64,000 nucleotides of DNA from Sclerurus mexicanus (lineage: Eukaryota; Chordata; Aves; Passeriformes; Furnariidae), in NCBI GenBank assembly GCA_013396755.1, contig VWZF01003842.1, positions 3,139,442 through 3,203,441 of the forward strand, read 5' to 3'. The first letter of the stretch is position 1, and every line of letters begins with the position of its first letter. Both the position numbers and the translations under genes were made by a program. Below, piece after piece: positions 39,901 to 54,357 of this stretch. The notes beneath the pieces are model-generated. The model saw only the letters and a list, made by a program, of their open reading frames with translations. It ran no database searches and was not told where the DNA came from.

Positions 39901-42900
39901 AACATATAACACTCTGATTAGATTGCTAATACTTTAATTAGACTAAGACATAAATCTTGGCTCTGTATGAAAGGTGCATTTCTTTAGTCCATGTAAACGG
40001 TAAGGGGTATTAAGTTTGGATTCTCACTCAGGGAACCTGGCTTAAATTTCAATGCAATAAAATCATGCTGATTAAAGATTTTATTAGATTTCCACACTGA
40101 ATGAAGCACTGACAATTGAACTAAAGATGCAAAAATAGATGTCAGATGGCTCATAAAGTTTTTGTGATTGCAAATGGAAAAGCCTGGTCAGTCTCAAACT
40201 GTAATCTGTCATATATCTCTCTTGCACACGACTTAAAATTATGCACTGTCTAGGACCATGACTCAACCTCATTATCAGACAGCAACATTCTAACAAAACA
40301 ATTTAAAGGGATATTGATTTTAGTGTTATGATTCCAGAGTTACCTTTTATAATCAAAAAACTCAGAGCTTCTGAGAGGTAAAGATGTTTTTGACAAATAT
40401 ATTGGTTTAGCATAATGGATTTTAGAAGTAACATACTAAGATGCTTTTAATGTTATTTTATAAAAGTATATGAAAAGTGAAAAAGAAACCGGACACCAAT
40501 CCAAAGTGCAAAAAATATATCATTGTCAAAGCTATTCATTCCAAGGCACACAGTTTGGTTAGTATAAATAGTAAATGAAGGGAATATTTAGTCACAGGTA
40601 GAATACCAGAATACCCAACATGCATACACAATGTTTGCGGAATTACATCCTGCTGGGGACGGCACACATGTCAATAAAATCAGCCTTAGTGAAAACAAAC
40701 AAGCAAGCAAATATACACCCCCCAAAAAAAAAAAAATCCAGCCACGTGACTGTCAAGCAAAAGAAACAAATAAACCACTTGTTTTGCAGGTCTGCTTATG
40801 TTTCATGGGAATACCATGTATGAAGCTGCATAGGTTCATTCAAATCATCACTATCCATATCAAACTCACTCTACCCATATGAATGCAAATTGAAAGACTG
40901 GACTTTCAGCTTCAGCATCATGAGTGTTAGGATATACTGCTGAAAGATACAATTGCAGTATCTGTTACAAATATAAAGCTCAGTGAAAATATAGCATGGA
41001 TTAATGTCCCTTTAGTTACACTCGCCATGATACTTCAGTGTTCTGACTAGTTTTAAATTTAAATTCCTGAAAACCAAAATCTCACAAACATGGCTCCCAC
41101 ATATTTGTTACAGATATCTTCTGTTCTCTAAAAACAAACAAACAAACCCAACAAAACAAACAAACCAAAAAAACACAACACCCCACGTGCTTGGGTTCCA
41201 TAGAAATACATATTATTTTGAACACAGCATTTATAGGCATTACAGACTGAGATTAGGCTGCAGTGGTTATAAAGCATCAAATGCCACTCTGTCAATAAAG
41301 GTCAGCATTTCCATCATTCTTGCTTCTTTCAGCACATGAGTTTCCCCTAGACAATTTACAGGAAACGGAAGGGAAAATAACCAAATCACTGGAAAAATGG
41401 TTAAATATGCCATCTGGTCTTCACAGATGGGCCTGTACTGTAGGCCATGTACATCTCCTTTCCCTCTGTCATCACTCATTGAAGCAGGTAAAGAAACAGA
41501 AGCAATGACTCTAGAAAGTATACTATCAGCACACCATGTGGAGATTTAGCCACTGTATCTCCACTCCCCGCTTCACTGCAAGACAGACAGTTTTCCAGGC
41601 TGATGAAACCTCACTCAAAAGGGATAGAAAATCTGTCAGAAAGTCAAAATTTAGGTCTGTATTGAATAACATTGGTATTGTGAAAAATAACCGGAAAAAG
41701 AAAAATAAGGCAATAAAGGTGATTGCAAAACTGCCACCACTATACTATACACTGTCCAAAAATACAACTAAACTTATCCTCAGTGTCTCTTCATAATTCA
41801 TCAGAATTATCTCCAAATTGCAAATGGGAAACAGGGGCAGAGAATTACTACCATTTTGTCAAACAGGAGAGCAGAACAATGACTCATATCCATGCTCCCA
41901 CTACTCAATTCTCTAAATGCACTACTTGATTTTAGATACTCCCCTTGCTCTCTTATTTATTTAAGCAAACTGCATTCTGCTAGCATTACAAGAATTCCGC
42001 AGCCACGAGGAATTCACAGTTTTAACAGCACTGCACAAATCCAGAGTTTCTGGGGTTCCATTCTTCCTAGTTAGAGAAGAGGGAAGGGGTCATGTACTTT
42101 TAAGATAAATGCTGTTTCATGTATCATTTAAAATAATACTAACCTTACTTATCTGCATCCAGAGCTAAGCACAAAGTGCCCGTATGCCTTTCAGCTAGCC
42201 TGATATGGAGTGGTTTATTCAAAACCATTCAGCAGCACAACCTAGACAACCTTCATTCTTCTCACTTTCAGAGTTTCTCTCTGTATGATCACATTCAGTC
42301 TTATAGGGAGGCAAACAGCTGAGATCTGACATTAGAACAGTGATGTAACAGACTGCTCATCACAAATCATCCTAGTATTAGCACAGAGTATGGCTACTGT
42401 TGAATTTCAGTATAACATGTTCTCTGCCACTTTTTTCACTGGGTTCTATTGCAGATTATGTCCTCAGGACACCATTCACCTCTTTCTTCAGGAAAACGGT
42501 GCTAATCACTGGCTAATGACTATTGTCTTGCTTATTCTCACTTGCTAGAAGTCATTCACTGCATTTATAGTTAACATTACAATTTATACATCAATTTTGA
42601 AAACTCATTTAGCTTGCAGAAGGACCAAGTCATTCAAAAATCATCATTATATTTGCTTTTCTGAAGGGAAAATGGAAAATGTTATACTTTGTTTATGTTT
42701 CATCTAATTCATTCTACAATAGAGCCTACTTCAGTGGAGAAAAAAAAACCCTGGAATTCACACCTTTAGCACACTACCATCAGAACCCCAGCATGTAAGA
42801 ACTTGTGTAGCACTTGAGCAACATAGAAACCTTGTGGCACTACCTTTTAAGGAATAAACCTTAATAACTCAAGAGACAACAGAAGTTCCTCTGCACTTAG

Positions 42901-42960
42901 GGCCACATATAAAGGAAAATTTTTCTTTTACTTCTACAAGGTAAATAGGAAAGAGCCTAG

Positions 42961-42999
42961 CTTAAAAAAAAGAAACAAAAAAATAAAAAAAAAAAAGAG
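42961..42999 (+). repeat. A-rich low-complexity tract
   Basis: A-runs of 8, 7 and 12 nt are broken by G, C and T. No LINE body is attached. Confidence 0.85.
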
Positions 43000-45900
43000 A
43001 CAGACATATTCCCCCTCAACTGCATCTACTACATGTTTTAAATGTTCAAGAATGTCCCCAGGATAGCTAACAATGCAATAACACAGCAACCTGAACATTT
43101 CTAGTCACATTCCAAAGTCTAAGTGACTAATACATAAGCCCATAAGCAGTCCATCTTGTAAGTACTATTCAAGACATCTTGGAAAACGAATAGGACAAAA
43201 ATATATCAACGGAACCAACCATATGGTGATAACTTAAATTGATGCTAATATATACATATTATCTGTAGCATATTCAGCTAAAATCCATTTACCATGTCTA
43301 TACAGATTATACAGAAAAGTCAAAAAGGTGGGATATGGGAGAAAAGTGAGAATACACAGAAACATATTTCTTTTCACTAAGACCTGTCAAGATAACAAAG
43401 AATAAAACAACTGACATTTAGACTAAATCATGTGAACGACCAAATTTGTGGCAAGTGTCACTTCCATTTTGGTGATCCTCAAATATTTTTTTGAAGGTGA
43501 TACAAAGAGCATTTGATGCATTGAGGGAAAAAGTTAAAATTACCTAGTCTCAGCCTTTTCTGTCTAGTCTTCCCAAATCACTTTGCTACCTCTTGTTTTA
43601 TACTTAGATTGCAAATTTTATGCATAAAAAACATCTTTTCAATTTGCCAATAGAATGCTAAGTCCAGCAGGCTCCTGCGTGCAACAGGAGTGCAGGCAAC
43701 TAACAGCAGTGTTTAGTCTGACTGACCAACACATGGTGACAGCTGAGACTTTTCACCCTGGAAACTGCAGAACAACCATCCATGAACTAAAACCACCGTC
43801 AAAAGATTTTATCAACAATTTGACCAGGGCACCGGTACCAGCATCAACATCTAGCATGGAAGACCTCTATGAGACGAGCACTGATTGTTTCTTCAAGAGA
43901 ATTCCTGTCAGCATCCCTGTGGGGTGTGTGTTCCATACCCAGGAGGAAGAGCACCACCTAGTGAAGCTCCGGCATTGTTTCTTGAAGCACCTGCACAATC
44001 CCGGCAGTCCCATTCATCCCTGATTGTCTCACCATATTCACCAGCCAGAGCAATTGGTGGTATAGCTCACATGAATGCTATGCATTGCAAGTGATAGAAT
44101 GACACAACGCTAAATATTTTTCTTTCAGTGACTCGCAGCATTTGGTCCTTGAACCTATTCCAAGTTCTTTAGTATAGCTGAGAGTGACAGAGAGTAAGGT
44201 CTATATAATGATCTATTGAAATAAACTATTTCACAGGACACAAAGGGTAGAATTCCTGTTTGAAGGGGAAGCAAGACGTATAGATCTTTAATATATTTAT
44301 AATTAAATGTATACATAAAAAAATACACACACAGACAGACATATATATAAAGATGGCAAGTCGAAGTCCTTTGCTTTTCCCTGCAAAACAGCACAACATG
44401 GCTTATTTTCCATTATTCAAAGTGAGAGCTCCTAAACTTTGGATTACAAAACTAGAAAGGATTGTCAACTCCAGTATCCTGGAATCAAAGTTTGCCCTCT
44501 GTTTCTGGAGAGAAAAAGAGGTAAGGCAAAAGAACCACAGAGACAAGAGCGTTGGCTGTGGTTTGCCTCATCAGCTATGCACCAAAGTTTCTGTTAAAAG
44601 GTTGATGGCATGACAACTATAGATGCATCACAGGTAAATACAAATACAACTACAAAAATAGAACATTTCCACAGACTTTTCTTCTGAATGTACCTCAAAA
44701 TGAGATACAAACATTACCTCAATGTAAGAACAGGACAGTGTGTTTAGTAAACTGCTCAACATGAACTTCAACATACAAAAATAATACTATAGAAGTGGAG
44801 TTGACAGTAAAGAGAAAGGAAGATTGGAACTATTTTCTTTCCACTATAAACAAACGTGAGCGCTTCAGGCCACAACTGACTGTAGAACAGCACACTGCTT
44901 AAACTCTGAAAAGATTTTCCTTTAGCAGAGGTACTATTCTTGTACTACAGGTTTTTAGGAAACGAGCACAGATGAAGCACTGTATCATTCATTCCTGTTT
45001 TAACAAGCCAAAGGTATTTCTCCCCACTTTTGGAAAACAAACTGATGCAATAACTTTACTGGGCATTAGTATGGTTCCTCTACTGCAATAGGCACTGACA
45101 TGCCCTCCAGATCACAGGAGCCACAAACAAAATCTAGTATTTCATTCAGGTAATGTGATGATTCCACCAAGTCACAGACATGATTTATGAAAGGGTACTA
45201 AAAGCCTTTAGCTTCTAGTGACTTGAATGAGATTTGTTGTTGCTTAGTAACTCTTAAAAAAACAGAGACATTTGAAAACTAGTAACACTGTGAGCAGCTG
45301 TGTAGAAAACTTGTTGTTTATAGTATTCTGATTGTCTAAAACTACATTCCTATGACTGCAGCACTTTATCATCTAATGCAGTATTTTGATAAACTTGAGG
45401 TACTCTGTACAAAGTAAACAGTTGATCTTTACAGAATTTCACTAAGGTTTGTTTAATTATACCGCAGGCCACCTATTTTGCAGATGGTAGAGTTAAAATA
45501 AACTACTCATGACATATAGAAATTTCAGCATAGCCCTGTATGATAGCACTCATTATTCACACAGTTTTCCATTTGCTATTAAGAAGTTATCCTGTTTATA
45601 ATTTTTTAACTTATGCCTGCAGCATTAAACACGCTAACATCAGGGGTTTTGTGGTACAGCCACAAAATGATCTGTATTTTCTCCTCCATTCAAACAGAAA
45701 TGTACAATGTAAAAAGAATTCTTAGTGTAAAATACCCACCTCAAATTTGTCTAATTTTGAGAGTTGGTATTATTAAGCTTTGCCATTCTTTTTTTCAATA
45801 TTGATTCTGTATCAAATGCAATTCTTCGTCTCTGCTGATATCAAGAGATGCCATGAATCTACATCTGAGGGCAGAATCTAGCTCACACAAAATTAATACT

Positions 45901-46291
45901 TCTTACAATCTGTAGTTCAGAGAAGTGTAGGTGTTAAGACCACTAATATGTCATTCAAAAGGCATTCAGTAAAATGCTTATTCATCCTGATATAAAAGGA
46001 GATCAGAAAAACTGGTTTTCCACCAGAATGTAGGGTGCTTTTAAACAACAGTTAATCAAGGTATTTCACTGCAATTCATTTTCGTAATGTGATAGACAAT
46101 GTACAATAGTGTTACATCACACACATGATATATTGTAAAAACTATTATATATTTAAATGCCCTCTAATACGATCTTTGGTCATGTATATTTAATTATGAA
46201 CCAGTAATGAAATTAGAATAAAAGGGGGCCCGGCTGGCATAACAGTCTTTCCAAAATAAATTTAATTGGTCTGTAAGGTTTTGGGGTTTTT

Positions 46292-46301
46292 NNNNNNNNN
46301 N
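46292..46301. other. Assembly gap (10 N)
   Basis: Ten undetermined bases are flanked by G/T-rich low complexity (GGTTTTGGGGTTTTT on the left, GGGTTTGGAG on the right). The true gap length may differ from ten. Confidence 0.99.
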
Positions 46302-48078
46302 GGGTTTGGAGTGCTGATTGCTGTTTAATCATCAACAAAGAACAGTCACAAAAACCTAAAAGCAACATGCCAATAAGAGTCCTGACACCACAGACTATGA
46401 CAAAACCAGACCCACTCCACTGCCCCTTCTTGACCCAGGGCAGCAGGACTCTGCATGGCTGGGAGGATATTTCTAACTGCTGATCCTTTTATTAGTTAGA
46501 CTATTGAGACACTGTAAGTGCATAGGCATATACATACATGTACATTCACATTAGACAACCATACTCAAGAACAATCATCAAGAACAAGTGGAAGAGAAAG
46601 GAAAAAAAATTATTTGGTGATACAGGGAGCAGATTTCACTTTCATCTGGATACTCCCTGTACATCTGAACTGTACTCTGAAAAGATCCTCTCTGTTTGAT
46701 ATCTCTTTCTCTGTGGCACAACCTTTACTCCCCAGAACTTCACACCATGTTAGTCAAACAGGATTCAGCACAGGTCAGAGAAAAAAACAAACACACAACT
46801 CCAAGAGAAGTAATGCAGAAGAGCTGATACAGCTTCAAAACTCTCATTTTACCCAGTTCCAGTAAAAACAGTACATGAATGCCAGGAGAATGATCATTTC
46901 ACTGTGATAGAAAAATTTCTATCCGGATGGTCCTTGGTATTTATCTGGCTCTTGATTAAGGTTTTTCAGATTTAAACCAGCACATCTTTGATATGAATAC
47001 AACATGATAAATTATTGGAGCCTTCCCCAAAAGGCTTTCTCTTTTGAAGGACACTGGATCTAACATACTTCCGCTTCATTTAACAGCTACCAAAGATGTC
47101 CTCAACTGAGTAGAAATAGTACAACTATAAAAATCTTGAAAAATGGGTCTCTTCACTGGAAAAATATGGATAAAATACACATTACATTGTCATCTTTCCA
47201 GTTCCAATTCATCAGCAATAAATTTTTAGACAGAAGTATATTTGAGGGAAGAGAAAGCAGTAAGAGTAAGAAAAAGCAGGAGTGATGTCTCTGGGTTTTG
47301 ATACCCTGATTAACTACACAGAAAAAGCAGATTCTCTGAAACTCAGCCCATAAAACTGTCTTCTCAGAGACACACAGAGCATTACAAACAAATTGAGAGA
47401 GATCCACAGCAGCATCTGACAAAGGACGCTTTCAAGCACAGATAAACACACATATGAGCACAAAACAGGCCTCGAATTTTAGGAGGCTAAATAGTCCAAA
47501 TACCAGGTTCCCATTCCTCTCAGTTGAAAAGTCTGTATGTTATCTAGTAAAATCTTCCCTGACAGTTACAATGGCTTTATGAGATGCTCCTTTACCTGTT
47601 CCTACAGCTCTGTTTCTTGGCCAGCCTGCTATCCTGCACTTACCCAGGCAGTTCTCACTCTCCAAATAAAACTGCAGTTCCCAGCTCCACTTCTTAGTTC
47701 AGCTCCAATGCTCCCTGTGGCTTCCCAGCCAAGCTCATTCCCACTGTATCTATTCCAGTTACTCTTATAACCAACATGTACTTTAATAACTAGCTCAACC
47801 TTTTTATTTCCAGCTTTGATTTGTAGCTGGTGGCAATCTCTTGCCAAAAAATCAAAATTCTGAGCTGATCCCTTCACCAAGGAAAATTGTACATGTACTT
47901 TTCCTTCAATGTATTATCATCTCAAAATTTTATCTGAAGATGTTTTTCTAAAGTGGTCTATCTCCTACTATTAATCCTGCCCTCAAAGTTTTCTTCCCTT
48001 ATTAATTTTTGTAAGGTTCATATTGCCACTATTAAAATACATACTTTTCTTGCCTTACTACTACAATCTGTTCCCATT

Positions 48079-48120
48079 AAAAAAAAAAAAAAAAAAAGAA
48101 GGGAAAAAGAAAAAAAAAAG
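48079..48120 (+). repeat. A-rich tract with A19 run
   Basis: A 19-nt A-run, then a GAAGGGAAAAAG linker and a second 10-nt A-run. This is the longest homopolymer in the window. No LINE or SINE body adjoins it on either side. Confidence 0.9.
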
Positions 48121-50335
48121 GAATAAGGGAAGCCATTCCAGGTAGTATTTTGCAATCTCAGTCCTAATGGCTCCCTCTTTCGTAGAAAATAGTTTTCTCT
48201 TTTTTAAGGTAAAAAAAAAATTATTTTTAGCTTTTCCTATGCTCCAACATGTCACCGGGGCGCTTCAGTTTACTCATCTGTAACACAGAGAATAACTCTA
48301 TGCAACTCTTTTACAAAGTTTTATTTTTAAAAGACACAGTTGAAAAACAGCTATTTCTCACATTCTATATTATTATATACTGGCAATGTTTACCTTTCCA
48401 CACTACTGTCTGAAAAGTTTTATAGCATGCAAAAAACAACTAAATATATTCTGTTGTTTTCTTTGTTCTGTTCTTTCTAGACTGGACCTGGGATTTGGAT
48501 TTGTACAGAGACTTTTCTTTTGCATAGCTTGTGGTAATCGAGAACAAAAAGTCAAAATTCTCAGCTGATGACTTCTCCATGGAAATTAAGCCAAATTTCT
48601 TCTCTTTTAGCAGCTTTTACAGACTGATTTGAAGAAGCTGGTGTAGTGTTTCCTGCACTAGAAGTTACAAATATGTTTCAATTGGTTTTAGATTCCTGAA
48701 TTGGGAAAATAGCCACATTTTTAGAAGTTGTATTTACATACCAGTATTTTACTGTATTTATCGGTACAGTTCATATCAGTTTTGGTGGGAATCTGTCAAA
48801 TAGGATAGAGGTTATTATAAGAATTCCTGCAGTCCACAAAGAATGTTGTTAGTCTGAAGTAAAGGAAAACAAAACTCCAAAGTAAACAAATTCTGCCTCA
48901 GTATTGCACGTCACTATGAATAGCATCATTGTTTCCATAGCTACAAATGTAGACTGCTTCAAAGGAAAGAAGCAGAGAAACTGAAAATGACAATGCACAA
49001 TCAAAACAGGAACATACATTTTTCAGACGGCACATTTGGGATGGAGCAAGGAAGTAACATGGTTGTGCAGAATGCTGTGGGGTTTTTGCATTTGACAGCA
49101 ACGCCAGTGATCTGAACACATCAAGCTCAGAACAGTAAGCAGCAGTAAACCTCTCGCTGCAGTATCACTTGATGTATTTCTACACCTAGTGGAAGGAAGA
49201 GGAGAACAGAAAGGACAGCAAATACCAGCAGCAATCATCAAAACAGGGCAAGTGCTCCTCTTACAGATCTAGCCACCTGCAGACTCAGAGACATTTTTAA
49301 TCAGTTTCCCTGGAATTTTCAGTGGTTCTGTAGAGTTGTGAAGACAATCAAATCCTTTATATTGCTCTTATCACAAATGGTGACAAAACATATATGCTAC
49401 ACCTAGTATTAACTATAACCATTCCGAAAGAGGATACAGCAAAGTGAATCATTGCACAGAGGGCAGATTCAAAACATGAAGGTGAGAGCGTACAGGGAAA
49501 CAAAAGGCACTCCACAGCATCTAGCAACTATTCTGTCCTTCAATATTAAGTTCCTGCCCTCTAAATTAAGCTACAGAAAAGCCTATTTCACTATCAACCA
49601 ACTAATCCAGAAGTACATTATCATAACATACTGGATAGGAAGGTAAATCTTGTTCTTCCTACAGAAGGAATTCCTGAGGTTCACAAACATGGATCTTCTT
49701 CCATTAATTCCATAACGATGAGTGTTGGAATAAAACTAAAACAAGCAACCAAGACTCACAACAGTGCCACTCTTCTCATCAAAAAAAAGAAACAGAATAA
49801 TCCAGTGGTAGAGTGTAATTTAATACATAATTTAAAACATAAAAATAAAAAAAAAAAGACTAGGGAAGAAAGAAAAAAACAACAAACCAAAGCAACACTT
49901 ATCTCTACTACCTTAGAATACCCCTGACATTTCCAATGTAGGAACAAACAAACCCTGGGATCAGGATGCCTCCACAGGTTGTGATGTCATATTCAAATAT
50001 GCATAGTATGAGAGTAATTATTCCCTTCTCAAAGTGAGTGTCAGCACTTCGAAAAATCTATCTAAAATGTCCTTCCTTAGTCTCACAGGCTCTAGAAAAT
50101 ACAGTTATCAGTGAGACCACTGTCTTCCAACATTCCTTTTTAAGGGAGCAGTAGGTAAAGGCCACATGAGAACACAGTATTCTCTGCAGACTGCACTGGA
50201 AGTCATCTCTGGTGCAAGCAGAGGAGAAGAGACTGGTTATTAGAAGACCATGGTCACTATTTCATCAGATGTTGCCACTGCATGGCTATTGTTCCTTTAC
50301 AACATTTACTAAGTATCGTGCATTGGAGGCATGGT

Positions 50336-51030
50336 TTCTATCACAGAATATGCTGAGATGGAAGGGACCCACAAGGATCATTGAGTCCAACTCCTAGCCC
50401 TGCATCCATTCCCAAGAGTCACACCAGGTGCCCGAGAGTATCATCCAAACACTTCTTGAACTCTGTCAGGCTTGGTGCTGTGACCACTTCCCTAGGGAGC
50501 CTCTTCCAGTGCCCAACCACCCTCTGGGGGAAGAACCTTTCTCTGATATCCAACCTAAACCTCCCCTGACACAACTTCAGGCCATTCCCTCAGGTCCTGT
50601 CACTGGTCACCACAGAGAAGAGATCAGTGCCTGCCCCTCCTCTTCCCCTTCCAAGGAAGTTGTAACTGCAATGAAGTCTCCCCTCAGTCTCCTCTTCTCC
50701 AGGCTGAACAGACCAAGTGCCCTCAGCCACTCATATGGCTTCCCCTCAAGGCCCTTCATCATCTTTGTTGGCCTCCTTTGGATGCTTTCTAAGAGCTTAA
50801 TATCTTTCTTATATTATGGTGCCCAAAACTGCAGACAATATTCAAGGTGAAGCCACCCCAGTGCAGAGCAGAGGGGGACAATCCCCTCCCTTGAGTGGCT
50901 GGTGATGCTTTGCCTGATGCCCCTCAGGACACGGTTGGCCCTCCCGGCTGCCAGGGCACTGCTGACTCATATTCAACTTGCCATCAACCAGAACCCCCAG
51001 GTCCCTGTCTGTGGCACTGCTTTTCAGATC
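50336..51030 (-). mobile_element. CR1 LINE 3' end, about 0.7 kb, antisense
   Basis: The plus strand starts with the terminal repeat region 'tctatcacagaatatgctga' and continues 'aagggacccacaaggatcat', 'gagtccaactcct', 'ccttccccttccaaggaag'-like, 'caggctgaacagacc' and 'aaccagaacccccaggtccct'. This is the antisense of a CR1 3' UTR plus the end of ORF2. The 3' end is intact and the 5' end truncated, the usual state. The 140-codon frame at 50428-50850 is antisense to the element and not a gene. Confidence 0.95.
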
Positions 51031-51514
51031 ATAATCAGCTAAGGAGTTTGAGATTACAAATTCAGCCCTTGCTAAGCATGAGTACTGGCATATATGACTT
51101 TCCCCAACAGTAACAGAAACAAAACAAATACCTCATTATCTTTATTACAGCATTGAAAGCCCCTACTGTTAGTGATTCTAATCAGCTTTGGCAAAAGCTA
51201 TTTTCACACTTGGGGCAGTGAGGAAGGTAGAGAATAAAAGTCCCAGTCACAAGAATATCACTTTTTAGACAAGGCTAATCTTATTGCTACAAAATAAAGC
51301 TATCAGCTCTCAAATGAAGCTAGTTCAGACAGCAATACAATAACTACTAAAATTACAAATCAGAATTCCTAATCTTTGGAGCATATGTTTGACTAAAAAA
51401 GTAAACAAAACACCAACCAGAAAGATAAACAAAGGTTTAGCAAGACCAGCAGTAGGTTTCAAATAGAAGTTCCTCATAGACAACTCTTATTTAATTATTT
51501 TTGCAGAGACTGAA

Positions 51515-51526
51515 GGGGGGGGGGGG
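51515..51526 (+). repeat. G12 homopolymer
   Basis: Twelve consecutive G residues in otherwise AT-rich sequence, reading C12 on the RGS7 sense strand. Such runs are rare, unstable and error-prone in assemblies. Confidence 0.95.
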
Positions 51527-54329
51527 AAAGGCAGGTCAGGCTCTGAAACGTAGAAAAGCATCATAGCATTGGCTTTCCACTTCTTCTTTAAGAGTTAGCT
51601 TGCAGCTGCAAGTTAGTATTGCCAAAATCTGAGACTTCTGCATGAGCAATTTCTGATATTAAAATACTATAGATTCTAGTCTCTTATCTCTTTTAATTGC
51701 TGAATGGAATGGACTCTGTTGGAGTGTAAGTGAAAGAAGGGGTTTTACTTTTTTTGTATGTGCCTCAGGCTACTAGCAGAAAAATTCAGGACTTTTTCTA
51801 AGGTATGTCAGTGCCAATGATGTGTCACATGTCATTACTTTATAATTAGGCTGATAGACAAAAAGAATAATGCAGCTGACATTCTATTAAAATAAAAATG
51901 ATTCCCCAAGGCTTAAAAACACTGACACAAGCATCTTAAAAGGCAGTGTAAAAATGATATAGGGATCTATTCATCTGTGCTGCCGTCTCTTCCATCACAG
52001 ATTCAAATAAGTCATTCTAAGTTATGTATGTATTGAATATTTAATTATCCTATGCTGGTTCCTTAAAAAAAATTCATATCTGAAAGCAAAATGCAAGGAA
52101 ATCCTTCTTTGGCTAGGAATAAAAGATACTATGAGAATAACAACAGGCTATCTACATTCTATGTTACTTCAGCTTACAATTAGATAATCTGTCTTTCTTC
52201 AATTCTTCAAATAAGTAACTAATCACAAACCAAATACATTTAAAAAAATAGAAAATTAGCCTTTTTTGTCAAGAGTTTGAAATCTAATTAAAGTATAATA
52301 ATGATTCTATAAAATTCAGCCTTAAATACTGAATTTGTAAACACTAGTGCTTCATTCTGCATAGAATTTTCTATAAAGTGCTCCTAACAGTATCAGGATT
52401 TAGGCAAGGCAGGGCTGTAACTCCATGTAGATAGAATATACTTAGTTCAGGTTGTGTCTAGAAGTTAGACAGCCTAGCAGAATTACCAGATTACAAAATT
52501 GTGGTTTATAGCCAAAGCAACAGTCTTCACTCAGCATGGCTAGATTTCACCTCTTCATTAACACAAGTAGCAATAGCTGTTCCATCTATTCCTTGCAGGT
52601 ACACATATCACAAAATGTGTGCTATTCCATAAACTACTAGAAGAAAGCATCTTTGTGGATTTCAGCATGTATATTCAAAATATGAGACTACAAATTCAGT
52701 TTCAGACTGAAGCCAGCCAATAGCACGTTCAGATTTTTTTTCCAGCAACTATTAATACTTTTCCACTTGGCCAAAAAAGAGAGTCCTTCATGAAGCTGTC
52801 AGATTTAGGTCTTTGTTCACTCTGCACAATGCTTTCATTCCCAACACAATGACAGACAGAGAAGTATTGTCTTTTCAAATGTATTACAAGGAATCCTGTG
52901 ATTTAGTTGTTCCTATTAAAGATTTATATTCAGAGATTATATATTCTGAAGTGAAATAATTTCCTCCTAACTATTCTCCTCTTATGTTCTAGACTCAGAA
53001 TTTAGAACACATTTCCTTACAGCAATATCATAATTCAGGGAAAGGCAGGTGACTTTTTTAAAAGTTATCTATTGTTTTATTGCCTGTGCCTTGAACGCTG
53101 CAAAAGGAAGGGCGACTTAGCTTTCTCTCGGTACTCTAACGCAGTGTGCATAATCTAAAATGATCTTTTGATTCACCATGCTACAAAAATAAGTAGATGC
53201 ACAAAGCCAAAAAGGGCAGGTAACACTCTAGAGGGTCAGCATTTTTCAAAAGTGTAATACACAGTGCACCACTTGCATTTTAGTGACAACAAGGGAAGGC
53301 CCTCTGCTACACTGGACAACACAAACTGCTATAATTCCTTTACCAATGATTTGCAGAGAACTGATAAGCTGTTTGATGCCTTGATTTGCTGAGAAGACAC
53401 CTGCTGTGGTGTGTCCTATCCTCTCTCCCCATTTTCACATCTCCCCTGCATCACCAGGATTCTCGTCACTTGCCTCGGCAGTTCCATTTCCATGTGGAGG
53501 GTGCTCAGAGGCAATGCTAGATTTTGGCATGAGGTCATACTAAATACCACGTGTCACAAGCTTTACCAGTTCCTTAAAGAAAGTCCCTACAAGAGAAGAG
53601 TAACAGTTTTTCTGTGTTGCTCCTCTGCACACTAAATAAGCTGAGAAAAGACCTGTTTCTCAGCATGGAAGCAAACAATAAATGTCAAAAGATTTTGTTT
53701 AGAAAGATCAAAAACCCACAATGAACAATATGAGCTTTGGTACATAGCTTTTAATATATGCAGCATATTTTCACGTAAAATTCATGTATACAATTGCATT
53801 TTGAAACACACTTGTGATGTTACTGGCAAGGTAATCCTGTATTTTGATAGACGTGCATTCTTAGGTAAATGGTTAACCAGTTACATTCATAAAGTCATTC
53901 ACTTATGTAAAAGGAACCTAATTTTACAAAATAACAGCTGCAACAAACAAACTAAAATCAGCAACAAATGTGAAAATAGGAAGAGAAAAAAGCATGCATC
54001 AGACTTCAATGCAAGACTGTTTTTTAATTTCTGGAAAAGAACACTTACCACAGTTACTGATGATACCTCAGTTCACCTCAAAGACTAAACTGAGTATATA
54101 TTAGATGCTCTCTATTACAGTTAACTTGTAAAGGGAAAAGTCAATGCCTCTAACAAAGTAAAAATATTGATTTTTTCCACCTGATAAAAACAACCACAAA
54201 CAAGTTAGAAAGCACTGCATTCTAAGAATAAACCACTTATTTCGGTTTGCAAAAGCAAAATTATTTTTCTCCATTATTATTAGAATTTATTTTGTTATTC
54301 TTTTTGACAAATGTAATTAATGCTTCATT

Positions 54330-54357
54330 AAAAAAAAAAAACAAAAACCAAAACCAA
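54330..54357 (+). repeat. A-rich low-complexity tract
   Basis: An A12 run followed by CA-interspersed A-runs. It lies about 0.5 kb downstream of the RGS7 exon on the sense strand, where it reads as a T-rich tract. Confidence 0.85.

Larger units (their letters stand above)
36986..50335. other. Long intronic stretch without recognisable genes
   Basis: About 13 kb of AT-rich non-coding sequence with A-runs of at least 10 nt at 38444, 40724, 42985, 48079, 48110, 48211 and 49847. It contains a CACGTG E-box at 40743-40748, the 122-codon open frame at 43655-44023 (discussed as a finding), and a 10-base assembly gap at 46292-46301. Confidence 0.6.

Noticed and set aside
50428..50850. 140-codon plus-strand frame
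   Set aside because: Lies antisense within a CR1 3' end.
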